From assembly GCA_035497735.1 (NCBI GenBank), contig DATJCX010000017.1, positions 21,526 to 85,525 of the forward strand: a DNA stretch of 64,000 nt. Reading direction: 5' to 3'. Origin of the DNA: Brumimicrobium sp035497735 (lineage in GTDB: Bacteria > Bacteroidota > Bacteroidia > Flavobacteriales_D > Crocinitomicaceae). Under the pieces are notes generated by a model, which searched no databases, was not told the origin of the DNA, and saw only the letters and a list, made by a program, of their open reading frames with translations. The number at the start of each line of letters is the position of its first letter. Position 1 is the stretch's first letter. Shown in pieces: positions 24,075 through 33,590 of this stretch. The position numbers and the translations under genes were made by a program.

Positions 24075-25313
24075 ATGGATTCTTTAAACCAAAATGTATT
24101 GTATATTTCTTATGATGGAATGACTGACCCATTGGGACAATCACAGGTTTTACCCTATCTAACCGCTTTGTCAAAAGAATATAATTTCCATTTAATTTCT
24201 TTCGAAAAGAAAGAGAGGTTTAACGAATATAAAACGACCATTCAAAAGATTTGCGATCAAAACAATATCATTTGGCATCCACAAATTTATACAGCTAAAC
24301 CACCTGTTTTTTCTACCTTGTGGGATATTTTTAAGATGTTTAGAGTGGCAAATAAACTTCACAAAAAACAGCAATTTAAAATAGTGCATTGTAGAAGTTA
24401 CATCAGTGCTCTCGTAGGTTTGTCTTTTAAGAATAAAGGGAAGGCAAAGTTTGTTTTCGATATGCGTGGATTTTGGGCTGATGAACGTGTAGAAGGTGGC
24501 TTGTGGAATACTGAAAAGCTGATCTATAAGCGTATTTACAACTATTTTAAGAAAAAGGAAAAAGCGTTTTTTATGCATTCCGATGCGATTATTTCTCTTA
24601 CAGTGAATGGGAAAAAGGAAATTCTTTCTTGGAATCTGGATAATGTGAATGCTGAAAAAATCACTGTAATTCCTTGCTGTGTTAACTTGGAGTTGTTCGA
24701 CTTAAAACAATTGACGACAGAAAAGCAAATTGAATTGAAAACAAAATTAGGCTTGTCAAAAGAGGATTTTGTTCTTGGCTACATCGGTTCTATTGGTACT
24801 TGGTATATGTTGCCTGAAATGCTCGATTATTTCAAGGTGATGCTGGCAGATAAGCCGAATGCTAAGTTTTTATTTTTGACGGGTGAAAATCCTGAAACGA
24901 TTCTCAATATGGCAAAGGAAAAGGCCATTTCAAATGATAAAATAATCATTACAAAGGGATTACATAATGAAATGCCGCAGTATATTTCTTTGTTCGACTT
25001 GTCCATTTTCTTTATCCAACCTGTTTTTTCAAAAAAAGCTTCTTCGCCAACTAAACAAGGTGAAATAATGGCCATGGGCGTGCCCTTGGTGTGTAATTCT
25101 GGTGTTGGTGATACGGATTTTGTGGTGAATAAATACCAGTCGGGCTATTTGATTAAGGATTTTACTGATGCGGCATATTTGGAGCATATTAAAAGTTTGA
25201 ACTTGCATGAATTTGATGCTACCAATTTGGCGAAAGGCGCTCATGAGTTCTTCGGATTAGAAAATGGTGCGAATAGTTACTTATCGGTTTATAATTCTAT
25301 TTCTAATGGCTAA
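24075..25313 (+). CDS. Glycosyltransferase (GT4-like, GT-B fold)
   Basis: A 412-residue cytoplasmic glycosyltransferase. The N-terminal acceptor domain begins NVLYISYDGMTDPLGQSQVL and contains VFDMRGFWADERVEGG. The C-terminal nucleotide-sugar domain has the VLGYIGSIGTWYMLPEML strand-loop and the family signature EIMAMGVPLVCNSGVGDTDF near residue 335. The ATG at 24075 is chosen because the 17 extra residues of the longer frame are not family-like. It overlaps the next glycosyltransferase by 8 bases; together they probably add sugars to a surface polysaccharide. Donor and acceptor unknown. Confidence 0.88.
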   Translation: MDSLNQNVLYISYDGMTDPLGQSQVLPYLTALSKEYNFHLISFEKKERFNEYKTTIQKICDQNNIIWHPQIYTAKPPVFSTLWDIFKMFRVANKLHKKQQFKIVHCRSYISALVGLSFKNKGKAKFVFDMRGFWADERVEGGLWNTEKLIYKRIYNYFKKKEKAFFMHSDAIISLTVNGKKEILSWNLDNVNAEKITVIPCCVNLELFDLKQLTTEKQIELKTKLGLSKEDFVLGYIGSIGTWYMLPEMLDYFKVMLADKPNAKFLFLTGENPETILNMAKEKAISNDKIIITKGLHNEMPQYISLFDLSIFFIQPVFSKKASSPTKQGEIMAMGVPLVCNSGVGDTDFVVNKYQSGYLIKDFTDAAYLEHIKSLNLHEFDATNLAKGAHEFFGLENGANSYLSVYNSISNG

Positions 25314-26373
25314 GATACTTTTTATTACACCTTATCCGCATCAAGAAGCTCCATCTCAGCGTTTTCGTTTTGAGCAATACATTGATCTGTTAAAGTCCGC
25401 TGGACATGAATTGCATTTTTCTTCCTTTTATTCCTTAAAATTTTGGAATGTGCTTTATGAAAAAGGTAAATTCTTTAAGAAAATTGCCTTGTTTTTCTGG
25501 GCTTTTATAAAACGTATCTTTCTGTTGTTTACTTTGTGGAAATACGATTATATCTTTATTCACAGGGAAACTACTCCGGTTGGTCCGCCTGTGTTTGAAT
25601 GGATTATCGCCAAAGTGCTTCGTCGTAAGTTTATCTATGATTTTGATGATGCTATTTGGCTGGCTAATTATAGTGAAGTCAATTCAAAATGGCAGAAATT
25701 GAAAATGTATGGAAAGGTGAAATATTTGATGAAATGGGCAGATAAAGTAACTGCAGGAAATGCTTATTTGGCAAATTTCGCAAGTCAATTTAACGACAAT
25801 GTCCAAATTATTCCCACAACCATAGATACAGAGCACTATCACAACCAATTAAGCAATCACGATGAAGAAAAAGTGGTGATTGGTTGGACAGGTTCTCATT
25901 CAACGATGCAGTATCTGGATTTTATTTTCCCGATAATTGCCGAACTAGAGGAGGAGTATGATTTTAAATTTCATCTTATTTCTGACAAGGCGCCTGAAAC
26001 ATCGCTGAGGTCTTTGGAGTACGTTAAATGGAACAAAGCAACGGAAATCGAAGACTTGTCGAAACTGCACATTGGAATTATGCCGTTGGAAGAAGATCAA
26101 TGGTCGGAAGGAAAATGTGGCTTTAAGGGTTTACAATATATGTCGCTTGGAATTGCCGCAATTCTCTCGCCTGTCGGGGTGAATAAAGCCATTGTTCAAC
26201 AGGGTGAAAATGGCTTTTTAGCCAAGGATGCTGAGGAATGGAAAGCAAGACTAATCGACTTGTTGACACACCCCGAAAAACGAAAGGAAATCGGCTTAAA
26301 AGGGCGCCAAAGAATCGTTGAAGCGTATTCCGTTCAGTCTCAAAAAGAAGTTTATCTGAAATTGTTTCAATAA
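25306..26373 (+). CDS. Glycosyltransferase (GT4-like)
   Basis: A 355-residue protein beginning MAKILFITPYPHQEAPSQRF. It contains KFIYDFDDAIWLANYSE (near residue 115), the nucleotide-binding strand VVIGWTGSHSTMQYLDF and the C-terminal GFKGLQYMSLGIAAILSPVG signature. The ATG at 25306, inside the preceding gene's last codons, is chosen over a TTG/GTG-type extension to 25264. It forms a two-gene operon with the upstream glycosyltransferase. A larger polysaccharide cluster is not present around it. Confidence 0.87.
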   Translation: MAKILFITPYPHQEAPSQRFRFEQYIDLLKSAGHELHFSSFYSLKFWNVLYEKGKFFKKIALFFWAFIKRIFLLFTLWKYDYIFIHRETTPVGPPVFEWIIAKVLRRKFIYDFDDAIWLANYSEVNSKWQKLKMYGKVKYLMKWADKVTAGNAYLANFASQFNDNVQIIPTTIDTEHYHNQLSNHDEEKVVIGWTGSHSTMQYLDFIFPIIAELEEEYDFKFHLISDKAPETSLRSLEYVKWNKATEIEDLSKLHIGIMPLEEDQWSEGKCGFKGLQYMSLGIAAILSPVGVNKAIVQQGENGFLAKDAEEWKARLIDLLTHPEKRKEIGLKGRQRIVEAYSVQSQKEVYLKLFQ

Positions 26374-26374
26374 A

Positions 26375-28045
26375 CTATTCTATAATTTTCTTTAAAAACT
26401 TTTCTGTAATTAAATAGGTTGGTTTTACTCCCGTCAATCCTAAACCACCAGATGCTAAAGTGCTTCCCGTTTCTAACGGATTGTCTGATGCGTAATAAGC
26501 ATATCTTAATTTAACATCAGGGGAAATGCTCTTTCTGATTTTCGATGCGGCTTGTATGGCTTTTTGATAATGTGCTCCTTCCATTTCCAATCCTATTATA
26601 TTCCAAGTTGACTGTTTGAAGTACAATAATACATCTCTATTTTGCAAGGAAGTTCCCAGTACACTTATCATATGTCCTTCGTAAACATTGACACCGTATC
26701 CTTCAAAATCGGCTACACTGATTTCGTTCTTAAATGGATAATTATCGGATGTTCCTTCGAAAATATGCGCATGGGGAATCATAATGTCTCCTTTATCGCC
26801 GATGAGAATTCCTGCTTTACCCATAATGGAAATAGAAGCAACATCTAACATCACTTCTTTTCCTTTTTTATTGACATAGGGTTTTAATAATTCATCCATC
26901 GCCTCAAAGGCTTGCTCTCCGAAAGCATAATCTATAACCAAAATCACTTCGTCTTTTTGAACGCCAGTTTCCGAGAGAAAACTTTCACTGAAATCTATCT
27001 TCGATAGGTCGAAAAGTTGAACGTTGATATTGGTTCCTGAATGATCTCTGATACAGGTCATCCCTTGTGTCACCGCTAAGTCGTGAATGGCTTTTCTATC
27101 GGCTTCATTCTCGGGTTGACTCAGGCGCTCAAAAATTTCGATTTTGTTTAACTTTTCCGAACGATGACTAAAAACTTGCTTGGCAAACAGGAAGTTCATC
27201 ACGCTGTGCATATTTGCCGAAATTACATGAATAGGGCGGTGCAAAAGATGTTGTTTTTCAAGAATTTCTTTTATCTCAGAAGCCCATTTTTCACCGTAAA
27301 TGTGATGTCCCATTCGTTCTCTTAACGTAGAACTAAAGGTGATGATTCTTTTTTTACCGTTTACAATTTCATCAATTGCCAACTTTCCTATCCAGTAGAT
27401 AACATGTAGAAATCTGTTTGGATTTTCAGCTGTAGCTAAAGCTAAATTGGTAGAATTTACCTCTTGGAATGTTCTTCCTATAATGTTTCCTGCGTGAAAC
27501 ATAGCAATTTCAAGTTCCTCCTTGCTCAATTCTTCCTTGAGAATAAAGCTTTCAAACTTCCTCCATTCTTGCGTCAAAACTCCCTCTTTGTTGATGAGAA
27601 CTTGGTTGGCAATCTTATGGGATTCGATAAATAAGAAGGTTAAATGTGTTAGAATATCGTAAATATCAGAACGACCCAAGGTGATTTCTACGTTCATTTG
27701 CTCCTTGTCGATGCGGTAACAATTTCGTCTTCTTTTCGGGGGAACGATTGGCTTTAAATGAGAATATCGGTAACCTTCATCGGCTGTTAAGTTGATGATT
27801 TGACACTCTTCAATCCCCTCTGGTAAACGGTCTAATACATAAATTAATCCGTTGAGTTCCATCTTATCTCCACCTAAAGTTCCATAAATTTCGGGCTGTA
27901 GCGAGAGTAAGTTTTCACGTAAGGCTGTTCCGGAAACTCCCATCGGCTTGTAAAATCCTCTATTAAAAAGGTGATTCATCGCAATATAAATGCGTTGTAT
28001 AGCGTGTGTAGCTTCTTGTGCTTTTGTTCTTTTACTTTCTGACAT
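26375..28045 (-). CDS. DUF6909-like conserved protein
   Basis: A 556-residue protein conserved in Bacteroidota (family name from memory), without signal peptide or membrane segment. The N-terminal half is helical (ATHAIQRIYIAMNHLFNRGF). The C-terminal half is alpha/beta with VILVIDYAFGEQAFEAMDEL and GKAGILIGDKGDIMIPHAHIF, then NIIGLEMEGAHYQKAIQAA near residue 507. That last stretch resembles the MEGA nucleoside-binding motif of purine nucleoside phosphorylase/MTAN proteins, so a nucleosidase-like fold is possible. No experimental role is known to me. Convergent with the glycosyltransferase operon. Confidence 0.7.
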   Translation of the reverse strand: MSESKRTKAQEATHAIQRIYIAMNHLFNRGFYKPMGVSGTALRENLLSLQPEIYGTLGGDKMELNGLIYVLDRLPEGIEECQIINLTADEGYRYSHLKPIVPPKRRRNCYRIDKEQMNVEITLGRSDIYDILTHLTFLFIESHKIANQVLINKEGVLTQEWRKFESFILKEELSKEELEIAMFHAGNIIGRTFQEVNSTNLALATAENPNRFLHVIYWIGKLAIDEIVNGKKRIITFSSTLRERMGHHIYGEKWASEIKEILEKQHLLHRPIHVISANMHSVMNFLFAKQVFSHRSEKLNKIEIFERLSQPENEADRKAIHDLAVTQGMTCIRDHSGTNINVQLFDLSKIDFSESFLSETGVQKDEVILVIDYAFGEQAFEAMDELLKPYVNKKGKEVMLDVASISIMGKAGILIGDKGDIMIPHAHIFEGTSDNYPFKNEISVADFEGYGVNVYEGHMISVLGTSLQNRDVLLYFKQSTWNIIGLEMEGAHYQKAIQAASKIRKSISPDVKLRYAYYASDNPLETGSTLASGGLGLTGVKPTYLITEKFLKKIIE

Positions 28046-28355
28046 ATATTTCTTTTATCGATAAAATTCGTAGTTGTGTATAGGTTTTAAAACATATAAA
28101 TATAACATTTTATTTGAAAGAGAAAACCGGATTGGGGGGATTTGAAGTTTTTTAACAAAAACCGTTCGGCGTGAATAAAACCTTGTCTTTTTAAATTTCG
28201 AGGGATAATTTGGAGGAATTACTGGTCTTTTGGTCGGAAGCCTTCACATTTCTAGCGCTTTCTACTTTTCTGTTTCAACTATTGTCACCTTTCCATCAAA
28301 TAATCTCCTACACTACAAAAATCTTTCTATTTTTGTGTTATTCAAAATAGATAGG
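28046..28355. other. Divergent intergenic region upstream of asnS
   Basis: 310 bases between two divergent genes. The only feature seen is TATTTTTG at 28328-28335, a good -7 box 20 bases before the asnS ATG. A frame extending upstream of that ATG to 28230 has no homology-like content. Confidence 0.5.
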
Positions 28356-29795
28356 ATGAAACATACTAAAATTAGAACGTTATTAGAATCACCTCAAATT
28401 GGTGAAACAGTTGTTGTTAAAGGTTGGGTAAGAGCTTTTCGTAGCAATCGCTTTATTCAAATAAATGATGGTTCGACAATCAATAATATTCAAATTGTTG
28501 TTGAGTATGAAAACTTTGACGAGGCTGTATTGGATAAGATCCATACGGCTACTGCACTTGAAATTCAAGGTAAAGTGGTAGAATCAGAAGGAAAAGGTCA
28601 AGCAATTGAAATCGCTGCGGCAACCATCAAGGTTATCGGAGAAGCGAATCCGGACGATGTTCAAAAAACAGTGCTGCAACCGAAGAGACACTCTTTGGAG
28701 TTTTTACGTGAGCAAGCACATCTGCGTTTTAGAACGAATGTTTTTGGTGCAGTTTTCAGAATTCGCCATGGTTTAACCTTTGCTATTCATAAATTCTTTA
28801 ATGATAAAGGTTTTTACAACGTTCATACGCCTATTCTTACAACTTCTGACGCTGAAGGAGCTGGTGAAATGTTTCACGTAACGAATTTTGATTTAAATAA
28901 TATTCCAAAAACGGAAGACGGAAAGGTTGATTATTCAAAAGACTTTTTTGAAAAAGCGGTTAACTTAACTGTTTCTGGTCAGTTGGAAGCCGAACTTGCA
29001 GCTTTAGGCTTGGGTCAGGTTTATACGTTTGGACCAACATTTAGAGCAGAAAACTCAAATACATCTCGTCACTTGGCTGAATTCTGGATGATAGAACCAG
29101 AAGTTGCTTTCAATGACTTGAATGATAATATGGATTTAGCAGAATCTTTCTTGAAATATTTATGTGCTTATGTTTTGGAGAATTTTCAAGATGACTTAGC
29201 ATTCTTAGATGAAAGAGATAGAAACGAGCAAAAGTCAAAGCCGGAAGCAGAACGTAACCCGTTGAGTTTAATCGAACGTTTGAAGTTTGTGACGGAAAAC
29301 GATTTTAAACGTATCACCTATACAGAAGCAATAAAGGTGCTAGAAAATTCTACGCCTTACAAAAAGAAACGATTCAAATACCCAGTAGAATGGGGAACAG
29401 ATTTACAATCAGAACACGAGCGTTATTTAGTAGAAAAAGAGTTTAATCGTCCGGTAATCATTACAGATTATCCAGCGTCGTTTAAGGCTTTCTACATGCG
29501 TTTGAACGAAGACGGGAAAACTGTTGCAGCAATGGATATTTTATTCCCAGGAATTGGTGAAATTATCGGTGGTTCACAACGTGAAGAGCGTTTAGACGTT
29601 TTAACAAGTAAATGTGAGGAGTTCGAAATCGATGCTACTGACTTATGGTGGTATATCGACTCGCGTAAATTCGGTACGGTGCCACATGCTGGTTTTGGAT
29701 TAGGGTTCGAAAGAATGGTGATGTTTGCAACGGGAATGACTAACATTCGTGATGTAATTCCTTTCCCAAGAACTCCAGGTAACGCTGAATTTTAA
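28356..29795 (+). CDS. asnS: Asparagine--tRNA ligase
   Basis: Charges tRNA-Asn. A 479-residue class IIb synthetase: OB-fold at residues about 15-110 (VVVKGWVRAFRSNRFIQIND), motif 2 at GPTFRAENSNTSRHLAEFWM and motif 3 at GFGLGFERMVMFATGMTNIRD near the C-terminus. The ATG at 28356 is preferred because the promoter lies at 28328-28335 and upstream codons are not synthetase-like. rpoN follows 57 bases downstream, a pairing common in Bacteroidota. Confidence 0.97.
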   Translation: MKHTKIRTLLESPQIGETVVVKGWVRAFRSNRFIQINDGSTINNIQIVVEYENFDEAVLDKIHTATALEIQGKVVESEGKGQAIEIAAATIKVIGEANPDDVQKTVLQPKRHSLEFLREQAHLRFRTNVFGAVFRIRHGLTFAIHKFFNDKGFYNVHTPILTTSDAEGAGEMFHVTNFDLNNIPKTEDGKVDYSKDFFEKAVNLTVSGQLEAELAALGLGQVYTFGPTFRAENSNTSRHLAEFWMIEPEVAFNDLNDNMDLAESFLKYLCAYVLENFQDDLAFLDERDRNEQKSKPEAERNPLSLIERLKFVTENDFKRITYTEAIKVLENSTPYKKKRFKYPVEWGTDLQSEHERYLVEKEFNRPVIITDYPASFKAFYMRLNEDGKTVAAMDILFPGIGEIIGGSQREERLDVLTSKCEEFEIDATDLWWYIDSRKFGTVPHAGFGLGFERMVMFATGMTNIRDVIPFPRTPGNAEF

Positions 29796-29852
29796 GAAAA
29801 TAGTTAAAAAATTTAATTTTTATTGTTAATTTAAGCGTAGAAATTTAGCGGT

Positions 29853-31304
29853 ATGGCACTTAGACAATCACTTTCTCAGAAATTAGAGCAAAAGCTCTCA
29901 CCTCAACAAATTCAATTGATGAAATTGTTGCAGATCCCTGCTGTTGAGCTGGATCAGCGTGTAAAGCAAGAGCTTGAAATAAATCCTGCATTGGAAGAAG
30001 GAAGAGAAGATGATTATGAGGATGAGTTTGAAAGAGAAGATGACTTTCAAGATGAGGTGGATGGGGAAGAAAGGGATTTTGATATAGATGAGTATTTTAC
30101 CGATGATGAACCTGCCTATAAAACGCAAATATCAAATAGAGGAAAAGATGATGAAGATAAGAGTATGCCGCTTTCTTCTGGTAAGTCTTTCCAAGAATTA
30201 TTAATCGGACAACTCAATTTAGAAGGATTGTCTGACGCAAAGAAAAAAATAGCCATTTATTTGGTCGGTAATCTTGACGACTCAGGTTATTTAGACAGAG
30301 ATATTGATGCAATTGTTGACGATTTAGCTTTTTATCAGAATATTGAAACAAGCGAAGAGGAATTGATAGAAATCCTTAAGGAAGTTCAGAAATTGGATCC
30401 TCCAGGTGTTGGTGCGAGAGATTTAAAGGAGTGCCTGGTGCTTCAAATGCAAAGAAAACAGGACGGAAATATCACACGATATACCGCACTAAAAATCTTA
30501 CAAGATCATTTTGAAGAGTTTACCAAAAAACATTATCAAAAAATCATTCAACGTTTGGAAATTTCTGAGGACGATTTAAAGGATGCTATCCAAGAGATTA
30601 TTCGCCTAAATCCTAAACCGGGTGGGTCGATTAAAGAAAACTCAAAAGTTTTTCAGCAAGTAGTGCCTGACTTCCATGTAACGGAAGAAGATGGTGAATT
30701 ATTCTTGACCTTAAATGGTAGAAATGCACCAGAATTAAAAATTAGTCCGGGTTATAAGACCATGCTAAAAACTTATTCTGAAGGTGCAGAAATGAGTAAA
30801 GCAGATAAAGATGCCTTGGCTTTTGTAAAAAGTAAATTAGACTCTGCAAAATGGTTTATCGACGCAATTCAACAACGTCAAAATACATTGATGTCAACGA
30901 TGTCGGCGATCATGAATTACCAAAGAGAATATTTCTTAACAGGTGATGAAACGATGCTACGTCCAATGATTTTAAAGGACATTGCAGAAATTGTTAACCT
31001 GGATATATCAACTATTTCGCGTGTTGCCAACTCTAAGTTTGTGCAAACGGAATACGGAACTTTGCCCTTAAAATACTTCTTCTCAGAATCATTATCTACT
31101 GATTCAGGTGAGGAGGTTTCTACAAGAGAAGTGAAACGTATTTTACAAGACGTTATCGATGCAGAGGATAAGAGAAAACCTTTGACGGATGAGAAGTTAA
31201 CAGAAATATTGACTGAAAAAGGTTACAACATCGCTCGACGAACAATCGCCAAATACAGAGAGCAATTAAATATTCCAGTAGCAAGACTTAGAAAAGAACT
31301 TTAA
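29853..31304 (+). CDS. rpoN: RNA polymerase sigma-54 factor
   Basis: Directs transcription from -24/-12 promoters with enhancer-binding activators. Region I is the Gln/Leu-rich N-terminus (SLSQKLEQKLSPQQIQLMKL, residues 4-23). A strongly acidic region II spans about 50-90, followed by the core-binding domain (about 105-300) and the C-terminal DNA-binding domain. The RpoN box appears as ARRTIAKYRE near residue 461. 483 residues is a standard length. The stop shares its last base with the next start (TAATG). Confidence 0.97.
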   Translation: MALRQSLSQKLEQKLSPQQIQLMKLLQIPAVELDQRVKQELEINPALEEGREDDYEDEFEREDDFQDEVDGEERDFDIDEYFTDDEPAYKTQISNRGKDDEDKSMPLSSGKSFQELLIGQLNLEGLSDAKKKIAIYLVGNLDDSGYLDRDIDAIVDDLAFYQNIETSEEELIEILKEVQKLDPPGVGARDLKECLVLQMQRKQDGNITRYTALKILQDHFEEFTKKHYQKIIQRLEISEDDLKDAIQEIIRLNPKPGGSIKENSKVFQQVVPDFHVTEEDGELFLTLNGRNAPELKISPGYKTMLKTYSEGAEMSKADKDALAFVKSKLDSAKWFIDAIQQRQNTLMSTMSAIMNYQREYFLTGDETMLRPMILKDIAEIVNLDISTISRVANSKFVQTEYGTLPLKYFFSESLSTDSGEEVSTREVKRILQDVIDAEDKRKPLTDEKLTEILTEKGYNIARRTIAKYREQLNIPVARLRKEL

Positions 31305-31948
31305 TGAGAGCATTCGCATCGTTTATTTCTTGGTTGTTTTTACCGCTTTTTACGCCGATATATGCATTGTTGGCCGTGATGTACATTCCTATGTATTCAA
31401 CATCTTTTGTGGCGAATGCTTCCTTGTATTTGCTGTACCCAACAATTAAAATGCTCTATTTATTATTGTTTTTAATTTTCATAACCATAGCACCTGGAAT
31501 TTCTTTCTACGTAATGAAAAAAAATAAAACGATATCTTCCATACAAATGGAGAACAGAGAAGAAAGAAGAGCACCGATATTATTGATGTTTTTCTATTGT
31601 TTGATGCTGTTTTTCTTTTTAAATTATCAAGCGGAAGGAACCTATGTGCCTAGTATTTTAAAGGCAATGGTCTTTGGTGGGGCCTTGGCTGCTATCATCG
31701 CATTTTTGGTAACAGAAAGAATGAAAATTAGTCTGCACGCCATTGGAATGGGTGCAATGTTTGGCTTTTTATACATGTATTCGCTTCCACTAGAAAATAT
31801 TCCTTTGATTTTATTAATTTCTGTTTTAACTTTGGGAGGTATTGTGATGGCAGCTCGAATTTATTTGAATGCCCATACTTTGAAAGAAATTACTTGGGGA
31901 TATCTTCTTGGTTTCTTTACGCAGGTGATTTGTATATTTTTAATTTAA
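31304..31948 (+). CDS. Integral membrane protein of unknown family
   Basis: A 214-residue hydrophobic protein with about six predicted membrane segments (residues about 4-28, 42-68, 85-103, 113-132, 137-158 and 166-186, with another near the C-terminus). A positively charged loop (MKKNKTISSIQMENREERRA) follows the second segment. The layout resembles PAP2-type membrane proteins, but the phosphatase signature is not seen, so no activity is assigned. Its start overlaps the rpoN stop by one base and an M48 protease gene follows after 13 bases, so it is a middle gene of an operon. Confidence 0.7.
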   Translation: MRAFASFISWLFLPLFTPIYALLAVMYIPMYSTSFVANASLYLLYPTIKMLYLLLFLIFITIAPGISFYVMKKNKTISSIQMENREERRAPILLMFFYCLMLFFFLNYQAEGTYVPSILKAMVFGGALAAIIAFLVTERMKISLHAIGMGAMFGFLYMYSLPLENIPLILLISVLTLGGIVMAARIYLNAHTLKEITWGYLLGFFTQVICIFLI

Positions 31949-31961
31949 TTAATCGACTAAT

Positions 31962-32762
31962 ATGAAAAACAAGATTTATTTATTTACCGTACTTTTTAGT
32001 GTGCTACTTTTCTCAGGATGTGGCAATTCTAAAGGAGGTGGTGGATTCAATTTGTTTACCATCGATCAAGATAAAGAATTGGGCGCACAGGTGATGCAAG
32101 AAATTGAAAGCAATCCAGCTGAATATCCTATTCTAGACAGTGCTAAATATGCAGCTGCATATAAATATGTTTACGATATCAGAAATAAAGTGTTGAACTC
32201 AGGAGAAGTGAAACATAAAAATGATTTCGCATGGAGAATTAGAATCGTTGGAGATGATAAAACATTGAATGCTTTCTGTACGCCGGGCGGTTACATCTAT
32301 ATCTATACTGGATTGATTAAATATTTGGAATCTGAAGATGCTCTAGCGGGTGTAATGGGCCACGAAATTGCTCATGCTGACCTTAGACATTCTACACAAC
32401 AAATGACAAAAATTTATGGCGTTCAAGTGCTACTAGATTTACTTGCTGGTGACCGTCAAATGATCAAGGAAATTACAACTGGTTTAATCGGATTGAAATT
32501 CTCTCGTTCTCATGAAACAGAAGCAGATGCTGCATCGGTTAGGTATTTATGTGGAACGGATTACTACGCTAGTGGTGGTGCAAAATTCTTTGAGAAAATC
32601 GCTGCAGAAGGTGGAGCACAACCGCCACAATGGTTGAGTACGCACCCAAGTCCAGACAATCGTATTGAACATTTCCACAATGAAGCCTTAGAAAGAGGCT
32701 GTTCTGGTAATCAAGAATACAAACAACGTTACCAACAGTTGATTAACGCTTTGCCTAGATAA
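31962..32762 (+). CDS. M48 family zinc metalloprotease lipoprotein
   Basis: A 266-residue periplasmic protease of the HtpX/BepA/LoiP group. The lipobox is LLFSGC (Cys20). The zinc motif HEIAHADLRH lies near residue 134, preceded by a VMG turn. The third ligand is probably the Glu in SHETEADAASVRYL near residue 188, and the segment STHPSPDNRIEHF is typical of the family. In other bacteria such proteins assist outer-membrane protein quality control, which fits the lipoprotein anchor. Probably co-transcribed with rpoN. Confidence 0.92.
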   Translation: MKNKIYLFTVLFSVLLFSGCGNSKGGGGFNLFTIDQDKELGAQVMQEIESNPAEYPILDSAKYAAAYKYVYDIRNKVLNSGEVKHKNDFAWRIRIVGDDKTLNAFCTPGGYIYIYTGLIKYLESEDALAGVMGHEIAHADLRHSTQQMTKIYGVQVLLDLLAGDRQMIKEITTGLIGLKFSRSHETEADAASVRYLCGTDYYASGGAKFFEKIAAEGGAQPPQWLSTHPSPDNRIEHFHNEALERGCSGNQEYKQRYQQLINALPR

Positions 32763-32786
32763 TATTAGGCTTATCTTCGCTTTATA

Positions 32787-33524
32787 ATGATAGTCACAAC
32801 AGAAAATAATAAGAGAATAGACTTAAGTCAAGGTATTGACTTGTCTATTCCTTTATCTGATGACGAAAATAATCCACGGGCTTGGTATGTGGATGCACCG
32901 CGCTTTGAACCTGTTAGAAGTGACAAGTGGATAGGTGCAGTAAAAGAAGGTGGTGCGGTTAATTTTAGGAATATTTTCTTTAATCCGCATGGGCACGGAA
33001 CGCACACGGAATGTTTGGGTCACATCACCCCGGAAGTGTATTCTATCAATCGATATTTAAAACAGTTTTTCTTTCATGCGGTATTGTTTTCTGTCGAACC
33101 AAAATTAATTGGGGAAGACCGTGTAATTACTGCCGACTGTCTAAAGAAACTGGAGGCTTTTGAAAAGATTGAAGCATTGATTATTCGAACGCTGCCCAAT
33201 GACACAGAGAAATTATCCATGAATTATTCGGCAACAAATCCAGCTTATATCGATACTGATTGTTTACCGCTTTTAAATCGATTGGGTGTCCAACATTTGC
33301 TGATAGATTTGCCAAGTGTGGACAAAGAGCAAGATGATGGCGAACTGGCTTTTCACCATGCCTTCTGGGAAGTTCCAACAAATCCACAATTCGATAAAAC
33401 AATTACGGAACTAATTTTTGTTCCAACGCAGACGCAAGACGGTGAATATTTACTGAATTTGCAAGTTGCTCCTTTTGAAAACGATGCCGCACCAAGCAGA
33501 CCAGTGATCTATCCTTATTTGTAG
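32787..33524 (+). CDS. Cyclase family protein (kynurenine formamidase-like)
   Basis: A 245-residue cytoplasmic protein of the cyclase/KynB fold family. The metal-binding signature appears as HGHGTHTECLGH near residues 72-83, close to the usual HxGTHxDxxxH with Glu in the Asp position. It ends the asnS-rpoN block, 24 bases after the protease gene. Members include kynurenine formamidases and other metal-dependent amidohydrolase-like enzymes, so the substrate cannot be set from sequence alone. Confidence 0.83.
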   Translation: MIVTTENNKRIDLSQGIDLSIPLSDDENNPRAWYVDAPRFEPVRSDKWIGAVKEGGAVNFRNIFFNPHGHGTHTECLGHITPEVYSINRYLKQFFFHAVLFSVEPKLIGEDRVITADCLKKLEAFEKIEALIIRTLPNDTEKLSMNYSATNPAYIDTDCLPLLNRLGVQHLLIDLPSVDKEQDDGELAFHHAFWEVPTNPQFDKTITELIFVPTQTQDGEYLLNLQVAPFENDAAPSRPVIYPYL

Positions 33525-33566
33525 ATTTAAATAACGGATTTCCTTATCCTTTTAAATTCTTATCTT

Positions 33567-33574
33567 TATTTTTG
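33567..33574 (+). promoter_or_regulatory. Candidate -7 element of dxs
   Basis: TATTTTTG fits TAnnTTTG, 16 bases upstream of the dxs ATG. Confidence 0.45.
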
Positions 33575-33590
33575 TAAAAACATTTCATAT

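Noticed and set aside
28230..28355. N-terminal extension of AsnS
   Set aside because: The extension has no synthetase-like content and spans a -7 box; the usual N-terminus begins at 28356.
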